Notes: a model not told the origin generated them from the sequence alone. A DNA stretch of 64,000 bases from TA-20 sp035935115 (GCA_035935115.1 DASYXK010000005.1:62001-126000), one strand, 5' to 3'; positions 24,774-33,532 are shown, counted from the first letter of the stretch. A program made the numbers and translations.

Positions 24774-26566
24774 TCGCCCTTTCCAGTTCTTGCATGATAG
24801 CTTACGTCGTTTCCATAATCGACGTAGAAGTCCTTATCTTGTTCAATGGTCGGGGCAACCACAACAGGTTTTAAAATTTCCTTGATGTCATTAAAAGATT
24901 TCACGCCATTATTACCATCATTGTCTATGACTCTGTGTATCCAAGAGTCTAGTGTTTCACCATTTTTTTTATCGGATTTGAAAATCTCAATTATTTTTAG
25001 AATTGCTGGAATTACTCTTTTTGCAGGAATTTTTATGCATGTCAAGCCCAACATTGCTTGTTCATCTGATCTACCGCCAAGAGACATGGAATACAATGGA
25101 TACATCTCTTTACCCATCCTTCCACCTCCACCATAAAATCCAATTGTAGCAATTTCATGTTGTCCACAAGAGTTGGGGCAGCCACTTATCTTGATTGTGG
25201 CATCACGTAAATCATCATCAACATCTAATTTTAGTTCAAGGAATTTTCTTTGAATTTCTTTTGCAATTCTGTGTGAATTTGTTAATGCCAGATTACATGA
25301 TGTGGTTCCAGAGCATCCAATTACAGATGCCATTGTTAATGCACCTGGATTTGCAAGACCGACTTCTAATAATTTTGAATAAAGTTTTGGAAGATCCTCG
25401 TCTTTTACCCATCTAAACACCATATCTTGTAAGAATCCAGTTCGTGCCCTTCCCTCTGCAGAAAATTCTCTTGCAATTTCTGCCATTGCTCTTAGTTGGT
25501 TAGAAGTTACATCTCCAGATTCTAAAGTTAGAAATACTGAACTGTATCCATTTTGTTTTTGACTTATCACATTACTTTTCACCCATCTTGAAAATCCTTC
25601 AGGTTTAGCTGGAGTATCTGAACTTATGCTCAATTTACCAAGAACTTCTGGAATCTTGTCTAGTTCAAGTTTTACCACAACTGATTGTGTTGCTCTTACC
25701 ATCGCCCTTTCTTTTAGTACAATGTTTTGGAATTTTTCCCAACCCAATTCATTAACAAGATATCTCATTCTGTTTCTCGCCATGTTTTCCCGGTTTCCCA
25801 TCCTGTCATAAACTCTGATAACTGAGATAATTGTATACAACAAATCTTCCTCAGAAGTAAATTCCTCAAGCTGATGGCCTACAAATGATTGTGCCCCTAA
25901 TCCTCCGCCAAGAAATATTTTAAATCCATTGTGCGTTTTGCCGTCAGCATCAATTTTTTGAGGAATCAAACCAATATCTACTATCCTTGCCATTCCATGT
26001 TTTTCACAACATGTGAAATTAAGCTTAAACTTTCGTGGAAGGGATTGATTCATTGGATTTCGCAAAAGAAATCTTGCAGTAGCAAGCGCATAAGGAGTAG
26101 GATCAAAAACTTCTTGTGTGCAAACACCAGCAAGAGGACTGCACATTACATTTCTTACCGAATTTCCACATGCTTCTCTTGATGTCATTCCAACTTCGGC
26201 AAGACCGCGCATTACTTCTGATACATCTTCTAATGCAATCCAGTGAAGTTGAAAGTTTTGTCTTGTGGAAACATGTGCACTACCTATTGAAAATCCCTCA
26301 CTTAACTGAGCAAGTCTTTCTAATTGTTCAGGATAAACTTCTCCTGCAGGTACTTTTACTCTCACCATGCTGTAATCATCAGTCATTCGGCTACCATATG
26401 CACCGTGTTGTAATCTAAAACGTCTAAAATCATCACGGTTAATTTTTCCACGTCTGAAGAGCTTTACCATTTCTGCAAATTTTTCAGCCTCCTCTAGCTT
26501 ACCCCAGTTTATCTTTGGTTTGGGCAAATTATCTCCTCTAGATTGGCTCAGGCTAGTCTTACTCAA
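24761..26566 (-). CDS. Sirohaem-dependent nitrite/sulfite reductase
   Basis: A 601-residue ferredoxin-type reductase performing six-electron reduction of nitrite or sulfite. Two NIR/SIR ferredoxin-like half domains and two repeats are present. The 4Fe-4S and sirohaem ligands are Cys418, Cys424, Cys463 and Cys467 in the C-x5-C and C-x3-C pattern (GCSGTTSC, SGCPNSCGQH). The segment HVSTRQNFQLHWI carries substrate-binding Arg. Motifs do not separate NirA from assimilatory sulfite reductase; the adjacent rhodanese argues for sulfur, ammonia-oxidising physiology for nitrite. It starts with ATG and lies opposite the inositol phosphate synthase gene, with a 19-bp palindrome between. Confidence 0.92.
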   Translation of the reverse strand: MSKTSLSQSRGDNLPKPKINWGKLEEAEKFAEMVKLFRRGKINRDDFRRFRLQHGAYGSRMTDDYSMVRVKVPAGEVYPEQLERLAQLSEGFSIGSAHVSTRQNFQLHWIALEDVSEVMRGLAEVGMTSREACGNSVRNVMCSPLAGVCTQEVFDPTPYALATARFLLRNPMNQSLPRKFKLNFTCCEKHGMARIVDIGLIPQKIDADGKTHNGFKIFLGGGLGAQSFVGHQLEEFTSEEDLLYTIISVIRVYDRMGNRENMARNRMRYLVNELGWEKFQNIVLKERAMVRATQSVVVKLELDKIPEVLGKLSISSDTPAKPEGFSRWVKSNVISQKQNGYSSVFLTLESGDVTSNQLRAMAEIAREFSAEGRARTGFLQDMVFRWVKDEDLPKLYSKLLEVGLANPGALTMASVIGCSGTTSCNLALTNSHRIAKEIQRKFLELKLDVDDDLRDATIKISGCPNSCGQHEIATIGFYGGGGRMGKEMYPLYSMSLGGRSDEQAMLGLTCIKIPAKRVIPAILKIIEIFKSDKKNGETLDSWIHRVIDNDGNNGVKSFNDIKEILKPVVVAPTIEQDKDFYVDYGNDVSYHARTGKGECAA

Positions 26567-26632
26567 GTATACATAATTTCGCGGCGGATTGAATATAAAT
26601 TTTATAATATGGGAATTTTAGCCTGACATTGT

Positions 26633-26651
26633 AATTTTGTGACACAAAATT
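26633..26651. promoter_or_regulatory. 19-bp palindrome in a divergent promoter region, operator candidate
   Basis: AATTTTGTG (26633-26641), a central A, and CACAAAATT (26643-26651) form a perfect odd-centred dyad. It lies in the 199-bp gap between the divergent sirohaem reductase and inositol-phosphate synthase genes, about 25 bases from an AT-rich TATA-like box near 26597-26611 that faces the reductase gene. Such a dyad suits a dimeric repressor; the binding protein is unknown. Confidence 0.45.
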
Positions 26652-26765
26652 GCACATTTCAGACATGGGTTTTGGAGTTTATTTGAATTCAAAAATATTC
26701 GTTCATTCAAAGATAGATCAAATGTGTAGAAAAGAGTTAAATGTTCACCGGCAAGAAAAAGTCAC

Positions 26766-27782
26766 GTGCCTGACCAAATCAAAATAGCAATAGCAGGGTT
26801 TGGAAGTGTTGCTTCAACTCTTATCAAAGGATTACAATTTTACAAAAATTCAACTGAAGGTCTTTGGCATCCAAAGCTTGCAGGCTTTGGCATAACTGAT
26901 GTGATAGTCACAGGCATTTACGATATTGATCCCTCCAAAGTAGGGAAAAAAGTTAGTAGTGTTATATCAGATTACAAAGTTGATTCAGATTTAATAATAC
27001 AGCCAGGAATTTCAGAAGATGCGATATCACATAGTTTTGCTCAAATGGGTGGAGCAAAAACTGCAAGCTATTATGAATTAGTCAGTTCCTTAAAGAAAAT
27101 GAATCCAGATTTCTTAATTAATTTAATTTCTTCAGGTATGGATAAAAGTGGAGAAAAGTATGCAAAGGCAGCTTTGGAAGCAGGGTGTTCCTTTTTTAAT
27201 GCTACTGCCTCAAAGACCGTAACTGAACAGACACACTCTGCATTTACATCAAAGGGATTAATGATACTTGGCGATGATTTGATGAGTCAATTTGGTGGTA
27301 CCGCATTTCACCGAGGTATGATGGAGTTCATCACACATCGTGGAATCAAGATAGAAAAGGCGTATCAGCTTGATGTAGGAGGGAATAAAGACACACAAAA
27401 TACAATGGCCGAGGAATTACGTGAGAAAAAAAGAAAAATAAAAACAGAATCCATCTCAGTTGAAGTTCCATATCCATTCAGATCCACAGCAGGAACTACT
27501 GAATATGCAGAACAGCTTGGAAATTCTCGAGTGAGCTACTATTGGATGGAAGCCAAAGGATTTTTGGGTTCAACAATCGAGATGGATTTGTCTCTTAAAA
27601 CCAACGATAGTACAAACGGTTGTAATGTCATACTTGATTCAATTAGGGCAGCAAAGATGTCAATTTCTAAAAAGAATCTAGGTAAATCTGAAATAATTTC
27701 TGCATATGCATTTAAGAATCCACTAAAAAAAGTCAAAATTAGAGAATCAATAAAAGCATTTGAAGATGCATTTACCAACTGA
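26766..27782 (+). CDS. ino1: Archaeal inositol-3-phosphate synthase
   Basis: A 338-residue enzyme turning glucose 6-phosphate into myo-inositol 3-phosphate, precursor of archaeal inositol lipids. The NAD motif is AGFGSVASTLIKG; the GGNKDTQNTM and ISSGMDKSGEKYAKAAL blocks, and the KTNDSTNGCNVILDSIRAAK block near the C terminus, match the short archaeal form. The start is GTG. It lies across a shared intergenic region from the reductase gene. Confidence 0.92.
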   Translation: MPDQIKIAIAGFGSVASTLIKGLQFYKNSTEGLWHPKLAGFGITDVIVTGIYDIDPSKVGKKVSSVISDYKVDSDLIIQPGISEDAISHSFAQMGGAKTASYYELVSSLKKMNPDFLINLISSGMDKSGEKYAKAALEAGCSFFNATASKTVTEQTHSAFTSKGLMILGDDLMSQFGGTAFHRGMMEFITHRGIKIEKAYQLDVGGNKDTQNTMAEELREKKRKIKTESISVEVPYPFRSTAGTTEYAEQLGNSRVSYYWMEAKGFLGSTIEMDLSLKTNDSTNGCNVILDSIRAAKMSISKKNLGKSEIISAYAFKNPLKKVKIRESIKAFEDAFTN

Positions 27783-27829
27783 GCAAACTCCTTTGTTAGT
27801 ATTTTTACACATTAAGTAGAGTTTTCATA
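27781..27829. repeat. Direct repeat copy A (pair with 29007-29055)
   Basis: The segment AGCAAACTCCTTTGTTA through CACATTAAGTAGAG-TTTT is shared with 29007-29055, with small differences in the middle. It flanks the gene at 27845-28948 and marks the 3' limit of a tandem duplication. Confidence 0.7.
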
Positions 27830-27844
27830 TTTTTCATCATACAA

Positions 27845-28948
27845 TTATGGATATGGAATGTACTTGACACCAATCCCACTCATGCTATAAATCTCAGGAG
27901 ATAGTATACCAGCAGGACATGAAACTGTTACACCAACGAATGGAAAGTCACTTGCAACGATTTTAGAATTATTGTCGTATCCTACTGCAAAAGGCGTCCA
28001 TATGCAGGATGAAACTGTCAGTCCATAAAACCCAGTTTGATTTCCAGTTTTTATCCAATAAACTGCAGTGAAATTTCCTTTTGAAATTGTATTATTTACC
28101 AAATCACTCCAAATTGTAATGTTTGTGGCATTTTGATTATTGTTATTTGGATCAGGAATTCTAAGTTGGGATATAGGTAAGGAAAAATCATTACCATTGT
28201 AATATCTTACGCAGATTTTCCCAATAGAATTCACAGGCATGTACAGCACTGCAACTCCCGTATTTGATTTTGGATAAGGAGTGTCACATGTTGTATAGTA
28301 ATCGTTTGTTGAGATTCCAGTGCCGAATGTTTTTGCCCAGCCACGTTTAACAAGATCCTTTCCCGTTTCTATTGTCACACAGGCAGGAAAACCATCTTCT
28401 ACTTTGAAAATTAATTGCAATCCTCGATTACATTTTACATCTGCCGCTATAATTCTAGATTCCAGTTGCTTTAGTGGAGACTCCATCACATTTTTTGGTT
28501 CAACTAATGGTTTTGTACTGTTAAGCGCTACTAGAAAACAACCATGACATGTGTCAGAGTAATACCCAGACAGAGGATTTTCGGCATCATACTCAAAGAT
28601 ACTTTTTATCTTTAGTTGAGGATCTAAATTAAATGCTACACCCTTTACAGTTCCATTAGCAAAACAACAAACAGTGAAAGTTACTCTTGCCCCTCCAAGA
28701 TCATAATAGTTATTTGCTTTTGGAATCCAGTTGTAATCTATTCCTGCAAGTGTATAGTTGTAACCTGTAATTCTTTCCTTGAACTCTGTGCTATTCATCA
28801 CCAGTAATTCTAATTTAGTATCGTTTGTTGGAGGATAATGTGTTTCAGGTATTCCGACTGAACTGTATGCATATGATGCACCAATTCCAGCCGAAGAAAT
28901 TCCAGCCAGTACGCAGATTACAATTATCGAAAGATGTAGAGTTTTCAA
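27845..28948 (-). CDS. Secreted protein with PACV-RGW domain
   Basis: A 367-residue exported protein: a signal or anchor segment (KTLHLSIIVICVLAGISSAG) followed by a Cys-rich ectodomain. Its block CNRGLQLIFKVEDGFPACV through KDLVKRGWAK (about 178-212) matches the secreted protein at 20531-21163. Start is TTG: an identical 26-nt spacing to an AT-rich box upstream is found for the paralogue at 29547-29792. Leaderless translation is therefore likely. It belongs to a local duplicated family of KTLHLSI-type exported proteins. Function unknown. Confidence 0.7.
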   Translation of the reverse strand: MKTLHLSIIVICVLAGISSAGIGASYAYSSVGIPETHYPPTNDTKLELLVMNSTEFKERITGYNYTLAGIDYNWIPKANNYYDLGGARVTFTVCCFANGTVKGVAFNLDPQLKIKSIFEYDAENPLSGYYSDTCHGCFLVALNSTKPLVEPKNVMESPLKQLESRIIAADVKCNRGLQLIFKVEDGFPACVTIETGKDLVKRGWAKTFGTGISTNDYYTTCDTPYPKSNTGVAVLYMPVNSIGKICVRYYNGNDFSLPISQLRIPDPNNNNQNATNITIWSDLVNNTISKGNFTAVYWIKTGNQTGFYGLTVSSCIWTPFAVGYDNNSKIVASDFPFVGVTVSCPAGILSPEIYSMSGIGVKYIPYP

Positions 28949-28969
28949 AATATACTATTTTTTACCAAT

Positions 28970-29014
28970 CAAACTTTAAAAAATTGGTGTAGCTTTCTTC
29001 TAGATAAGCAAACT
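28970..29014 (-). promoter_or_regulatory. Repeated promoter segment, copy 1
   Basis: Nearly identical to 29814-29858. On the minus strand it contains an AGAAAGCT element followed by the TATA-like box CAATTTTTTAA, ending 26 nt before the TTG start of the gene at 28948. The distance fits a leaderless archaeal promoter. Confidence 0.6.
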
Positions 29015-29055
29015 CCTTTGTTAACAAAAATACACATTAAGTAGAGTTTTTCATT
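29007..29055. repeat. Direct repeat copy B (pair with 27781-27829)
   Basis: Second copy of the AGCAAACTCCTTTGTTA ... CACATTAAGTAGAG segment, located at the 3' side of the broken paralogue. Confidence 0.7.
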
Positions 29056-29058
29056 TTT

Positions 29059-29545
29059 CTAAGAACTTCTTATTATTTCTGACTTGCCAAGATCAACCCA
29101 GACATTTGGAGTATGAGATGGATCAAAATATAGAGTATTATCAATTACGGAAGAATTTGGCACTTTAACTTGAATATTAACAGAATCTCCATCTTTCCAA
29201 GGTAGATTATCTGGTAACGGTAATTCTCGATAGTCAGGATGTAGAATATCCAACACTGGTAACGAAATTGCTATTCCATCTTTCTTTACACAAGAGTCTC
29301 TATCACAAATATTGTACCCTACAAGAAATGTCTTTGACTTCGAATTTATCTTTAGATAATAATCAGGAAAGTGACAGTCTGCAGTTGGACAACCAAGACC
29401 TATAGGACGATGAATAACTACGGCAGATACTCCAAAATTATTTTCTTTTGTAATAGGAGTAGGATCATAACTTGTGAAATACCATGTTACAAATACTCCA
29501 ACTATACATCCAACTGTAATTATAGAAAGATACAGAGTTTTTCAC
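29059..29545 (-). pseudogene. Secreted-protein paralogue with a broken start
   Basis: The reading frame ending at 29059 is open upstream to a TGA next to 29540 and encodes a signal segment (KTLYLSIITVGCIVGV) and a Cys-containing ectodomain, but contains no ATG, GTG or TTG start before its last third. A GTG at 29543-29545 would start it if the run of five T (29538-29542) on the plus strand were four; the two paralogues use TTG-AAA-ACT at that place. The GTG follows the stop of the gene upstream by one base. So this is either a one-base insertion pseudogene or a sequencing error in a homopolymer. The part after 29256 is intact. Confidence 0.62.
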
Positions 29546-29546
29546 T

Positions 29547-29792
29547 TTATTCTTGCCTCCTTTTTGTTTTCTTCATTAATGATATGAGAATGTATACACC
29601 TACACAAATCAATACAATTCCTAATACAATCAAAAGTGGATCAACAATTGGAAATCCACCACATGAGCTTCCAGATTTACAAATTCCACCATAACGTATC
29701 AAGTAAATTCTGTATTGTGTTTCTGCCTCAGTATAGATTATACTCATAGATCCTAAAACGATGAAAGTTATTGAAAGATGTAGAGTTTTCAA
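29547..29792 (-). CDS. Small exported or membrane protein of the KTLHLSI family
   Basis: About 81 residues when started at the TTG at 29792. The N terminus (KTLHLSITFIVLGSMSIIYT) is an export or anchor helix, followed by a short exported loop with CKSGSSCGG, and a second transmembrane helix (PLLIVLGIVLICVGVYILI) with a basic tail. Its N terminus is nearly identical to that of the gene at 28948. An alternative ATG lies at 29816, but the AT-rich box CAATTTTTTAA is 26 nt upstream of 29792, as in the paralogue, which favours TTG. It may form a transcript with the broken paralogue downstream. Confidence 0.6.
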   Translation of the reverse strand: MKTLHLSITFIVLGSMSIIYTEAETQYRIYLIRYGGICKSGSSCGGFPIVDPLLIVLGIVLICVGVYILISLMKKTKRRQE

Positions 29793-29813
29793 AATATGGC
29801 ATTCTTCGATCTT

Positions 29814-29858
29814 CAAACCTTAAAAAATTGGTGTAGCTTTCTTCTAGATGAGCAAACT
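29814..29858 (-). promoter_or_regulatory. Repeated promoter segment, copy 2
   Basis: Nearly identical to 28970-29014: TATA-like box CAATTTTTTAA preceded by AGAAAGCT on the minus strand. It ends 26 nt before the proposed TTG start at 29792. Confidence 0.6.
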
Positions 29859-29888
29859 ATTAATGTACTTAGTAAGGGATAATTTTCT

Positions 29889-30707
29889 ATGCAGCAGGTT
29901 ACTCATTCTGACGAAGCGCCAAAAATTTTTGCAGATGTTAAAGAAATGGAAATTACAAGAGCCATTGCAAATGAATTTCATTCAGTATTAATTGACAGGG
30001 CAGACTCTGATGTAATAATAATCGGTGCAGGACCTGCCGGCCTTACAGCAAGCAAAGAGCTTGCAACCATGGGATTCAGAGTATTAGTCATTGAACAAAA
30101 CAATTACCTAGGAGGAGGATACTGGCTTGGCGGATACATGATGAATCCAGTTACGGTTAGAGCCCCAGCCCAAAAAATATGGGACGAGCTTGGAATTCCT
30201 TACAAAAAAGTATCAGAAGGACTGTATCTCACACCTGGTCCTCACGCTGTTTCAAAACTTATTGCAGCTGCATGTGATGCAGGAGTCAAATTCTTAAATT
30301 TAACAAAATTCGATGATCTAGTTTTAAAGAACGGTCGAGTCGGAGGAGTAGTAGTAAATTGGATGCCTGTTTCTGCACTTCCAAGAAACATCACATGTGT
30401 AGATCCAATTGCGCTAGAATCAAAAATGGTAATCGATGCTTCTGGTCATGATTCTGTAGCTGTAAAAAGACTAGTTGATAGAAAGCTTGTAGAATGGAAA
30501 GGCATGGATCCTATGTGGGTCGATGACGGCGAAAACAGAGTAGTACACAAAACAGGTGAGGTTTTTCCTGGTCTTGTTGTTGCAGGCATGTCAGTAACTG
30601 AAACTTATGGCATACCAAGAATGGGACCAACTTATGGCTCTATGTTATTGTCAGGCAAGAAAGCTGCTGAAGTAACAGCTGCAAAAATGAAAGAATTAGG
30701 AAGATAA
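29889..30707 (+). CDS. thi4: Thiazole synthase Thi4 (Cys-type)
   Basis: A 272-residue Fe-dependent ADP-thiazole synthase for thiamine. The NAD(P)-type fold shows DVIIIGAGPAGLTAS, GGGYWLGGYMMN, and the C-terminal NRMGPT-type region PRMGPTYGSMLLSGKKAAE. At the position before V-D-P the residue is Cys170 (NITCVDP). In yeast this Cys donates its sulfur and in Methanocaldococcus it is His with free sulfide. Thus the protein can be a suicide or persulfide-dependent Thi4. It precedes a metallopeptidase gene and thioredoxin reductase; shared sulfur metabolism with the downstream cysteine synthase is plausible. Confidence 0.93.
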   Translation: MQQVTHSDEAPKIFADVKEMEITRAIANEFHSVLIDRADSDVIIIGAGPAGLTASKELATMGFRVLVIEQNNYLGGGYWLGGYMMNPVTVRAPAQKIWDELGIPYKKVSEGLYLTPGPHAVSKLIAAACDAGVKFLNLTKFDDLVLKNGRVGGVVVNWMPVSALPRNITCVDPIALESKMVIDASGHDSVAVKRLVDRKLVEWKGMDPMWVDDGENRVVHKTGEVFPGLVVAGMSVTETYGIPRMGPTYGSMLLSGKKAAEVTAAKMKELGR

Positions 30708-30734
30708 ACTATATTCAAGTAATTCTAAATTCAT

Positions 30735-31526
30735 TTGTTGAAACTATCCAAAGTATTCTTGTACGATGAACCATCCGTACCTGAAATAAAGATAGATGAG
30801 CTTGGTGAATTTATCAAAGAGAAATTTTGCGTCAAAATAGAAATCAGAGAGAAATTTTTTGAGTTCTTTAAAGATCCAACTAGAAAAATTGCATACAGTC
30901 TAGCTGCATCAAGAATTTTTAATCCATTAACTCCTTTTGAAAAACACAATCCAACACCAGAGGAAGTAACCTTTGAAGAGAACTCATTTACAAATCTTAC
31001 AAACACAAGCAACATCATAATGTATGATGGATTTGAATTCAAACAGATTATTGCAAATACAGTACCGCAATCCGAATCACAATCAGACATGTTTCATCTT
31101 ATTTGCACAGACAAGCTTACTTGTACCTACGACTACGATGATTACAGATACCACGGAAGGGCAGTAATTTGTTCAAATCCTGCAATCATATCTACCACAG
31201 GAATGATTGAAGCCCCAGCAAAACCTCGTGAATATTATCTAAAAATGTTTGAAAAGGTTTCACAAGGACTTAACTTGGATGTTTTGAAAAACCAATTCAA
31301 GGGAAGATATCTAGAGTATCACGATATGAAATTAAACGAGATAATCAAGGGATATGCAATGCAAGCATTATTTTATTATTTAACTGGTCAGCCGTTTTGC
31401 GAATCAAAGGATTGTAGGCTGTACAATGCCCACTGGCAAGAAGATCTGTTACATTCACAGATAGCATCTAACAAGCTTTGTGATCAACATCAAAAAATTC
31501 TGGATGAAGCCATCCAAATACTGTGA
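30735..31526 (+). CDS. DUF6775-type putative metallopeptidase
   Basis: A 263-residue protein matching my recollection of an archaeal DUF6775 family described as a putative metallopeptidase. It shows a C-terminal Cys/His-rich segment (CESKDCRLYNAHWQ then LCDQHQKIL) that may bind zinc, and a central region (YHGRAVICSNPAIISTTGMIEAP). A TTG start gives a Lys-rich N terminus. It sits between thi4 and trxB in the same direction. Catalytic function is not proven by these residues. Confidence 0.65.
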   Translation: MLKLSKVFLYDEPSVPEIKIDELGEFIKEKFCVKIEIREKFFEFFKDPTRKIAYSLAASRIFNPLTPFEKHNPTPEEVTFEENSFTNLTNTSNIIMYDGFEFKQIIANTVPQSESQSDMFHLICTDKLTCTYDYDDYRYHGRAVICSNPAIISTTGMIEAPAKPREYYLKMFEKVSQGLNLDVLKNQFKGRYLEYHDMKLNEIIKGYAMQALFYYLTGQPFCESKDCRLYNAHWQEDLLHSQIASNKLCDQHQKILDEAIQIL

Positions 31527-31561
31527 ATAATTTAAATATGAACTTCAAATCAATTTGATCA

Positions 31562-32527
31562 ATGCAAGCTGAGATCAAAGCAGAGTCCAAAAAACCTGAA
31601 ACAAAGAGAAAATTCGATGTAATCATAATAGGTGCAGGTCCAGCAGGATACACTGCATCGATTTACACATCACGCGCAAAACGTGATACGTTGATAATAT
31701 CAGGAGTATTACCAGGCGGTCAGTTAATGCTTACAACAGAAGTTGAAAATTACCCCGGATTTTCAGATGGAATATTTGGTCCAGAGCTTATGATGGCAAT
31801 GAAAAAACAAGCTGAAAGAATGGGGACTACCATTATAGATGACGAAGTAGTCAACGTAGATTTCAGACACAAACCCTTCAAGGTTCTCACTTATTCAGAA
31901 GAGTACGAAGCTGATGCTGTAATAATCTGCACAGGTGCAAGTCCAAGAAAAATTGGTGTAAAAGGTGAACAAGAATTTAGTGCAAAAGGTGTTTCATATT
32001 GTGCTACTTGCGATGGACCATTCTTTAAAAATCAAGACATAGTAGTTGTCGGCGGAGGAGATTCAGCAGTGGAAGAAGCCACATTTTTAACCAAATTTGG
32101 CAAATTGGTTCATCTAGTTCATAGGAAAGACAGCCTTAGAGCAAGCAAGATCATGCAGGAACGTGCGTTTAACAATCCGAAGATAAAGTTCTACTGGAAC
32201 AAAGTAATAGACGAGATTTCTGGAAATGAAAAAGTAAATCAGATAACTATCAAGGATGTAGTAACTAATGAAAAACAGACATTAAGTGCTGGCGCACTCT
32301 TTGTTGCAATAGGGCATGATCCAAATACCAAGTTGTTCAAAGGTCAAATTGATCTTGATGATAATGGATACATAATTCTAAAAGATCATACCAAAACTAG
32401 TGTAAATGGAGTCTTTGCAGCTGGAGATGTACATGATCACATATACAGACAGGCAGTTACTGCAGCAGGATTTGGTTGCATGGCTGCAATAGATGTAGAC
32501 AAGTATCTTTCTGAAAATAAAAAATAA
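31562..32527 (+). CDS. trxB: Thioredoxin reductase
   Basis: A 321-residue flavoprotein. FAD motif GAGPAGYTASIYTSRA (about 24-40), redox pair Cys147-Ala-Thr-Cys150 (CATCDG), NAD(P)H motif VVGGGDSAVEEATFLTKF, and the ending GVFAAGDVHDH motif that binds flavin. About 18 extra residues at the N terminus precede the fold. ATG is the start. It ends three bases before the convergent cysteine synthase gene. Confidence 0.95.
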   Translation: MQAEIKAESKKPETKRKFDVIIIGAGPAGYTASIYTSRAKRDTLIISGVLPGGQLMLTTEVENYPGFSDGIFGPELMMAMKKQAERMGTTIIDDEVVNVDFRHKPFKVLTYSEEYEADAVIICTGASPRKIGVKGEQEFSAKGVSYCATCDGPFFKNQDIVVVGGGDSAVEEATFLTKFGKLVHLVHRKDSLRASKIMQERAFNNPKIKFYWNKVIDEISGNEKVNQITIKDVVTNEKQTLSAGALFVAIGHDPNTKLFKGQIDLDDNGYIILKDHTKTSVNGVFAAGDVHDHIYRQAVTAAGFGCMAAIDVDKYLSENKK

Positions 32528-32530
32528 TAA

Positions 32531-33529
32531 TTATATGTAAGATGCAGTAGACAATTGTACTGCTTCTTTTAGATATTTATCGAATTGTTCTTCTGTAAAC
32601 ACCTTTTGTTGTACATACAAGCTTTTGAATTTGCTACCATCATCTGCAAATATGCCAATTACACAGCCCTTATCTAAAGAAAGTTTTTCCATTGCAGCAT
32701 AAACAGCACCAGAAGAGGGACCAACTAGAAGTTTTTCCTTTTCAAATAGCTTTACCACTGCCGCAAAAGCTTCTTCGTTAGTTATTGTCATCCATTCATC
32801 CACTAGGTTTTCACGCTTTTTGAACAAAACTGGTTTGTCTGATTCTACAAAGTTACGTAGTCCTTGAATCAAGTGATTTTGTTGAGGTTGTACTGCAATT
32901 GTCTTAATTTCTGGATTTTGTTCCTTCAGATAAGCAGAAATTCCAGTTATAGTACCTCCAGTGCCAACACCTGTCAAAAAGTGAGTTACCTTTCCTTCGG
33001 TTTGCTTCCAAATTTCAGGTCCAGTACCTTTGTAATGACCCATGAAGTTTGCTTCATTTTCATATTGATTAGGCATGTAATAGATATCTGGTCTTGCAGA
33101 AGATATTGCTCTGGCAAGTGCTATACTTTGATCGGTACCTGTACCAACCTTTGGACACAAATCATCACTTGTTTGGAACAACTTTGCACCAAGGGATTCA
33201 ATTATTTTCTTTGTTTCCTCACTTGCTTTTTCAGGAATTACTATTTCGACTTTGTAGCCTAACAGATTAGCTATTCCGGTTAGTGCAATTCCAGTGTTGC
33301 CAGACGTAGGCTCTATAATGATACTTTCATTCTTTTTTAATATTCCACGTTCTTCCCCATCTTTTATCATCCAATATGCAGCCCTGTCTTTTACAGAACC
33401 AAATGGATTATGTGATTCTAATTTTGCATAAGAAACTACATTACCTGAAGAAAGAAAATTTAATTTTACAAGAGGAGTATTCCCAATTTTCTTTAAGATT
33501 TCAGAATCATTTACAACTTTTGTTGCCAA
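32531..33529 (-). CDS. Cysteine synthase family PLP enzyme
   Basis: A 332-residue PLP-dependent beta-replacement enzyme. PLP Lys47 lies in NPFGSVKDRAA; PTSGNTGIALTGI binds substrate carboxylate; GVGTGGTITGI holds the phosphate of PLP. It converts O-acetyl- or O-phospho-serine plus sulfide to cysteine; an archaeal O-phosphoserine preference is possible, and the C-terminal part is longer than in CysK. The end of this gene overlaps nothing; the following TusA gene lies directly upstream at 33533, pointing to a sulfur-transfer pair. Confidence 0.92.
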   Translation of the reverse strand: MATKVVNDSEILKKIGNTPLVKLNFLSSGNVVSYAKLESHNPFGSVKDRAAYWMIKDGEERGILKKNESIIIEPTSGNTGIALTGIANLLGYKVEIVIPEKASEETKKIIESLGAKLFQTSDDLCPKVGTGTDQSIALARAISSARPDIYYMPNQYENEANFMGHYKGTGPEIWKQTEGKVTHFLTGVGTGGTITGISAYLKEQNPEIKTIAVQPQQNHLIQGLRNFVESDKPVLFKKRENLVDEWMTITNEEAFAAVVKLFEKEKLLVGPSSGAVYAAMEKLSLDKGCVIGIFADDGSKFKSLYVQQKVFTEEQFDKYLKEAVQLSTASYI

Positions 33530-33532
33530 GTA

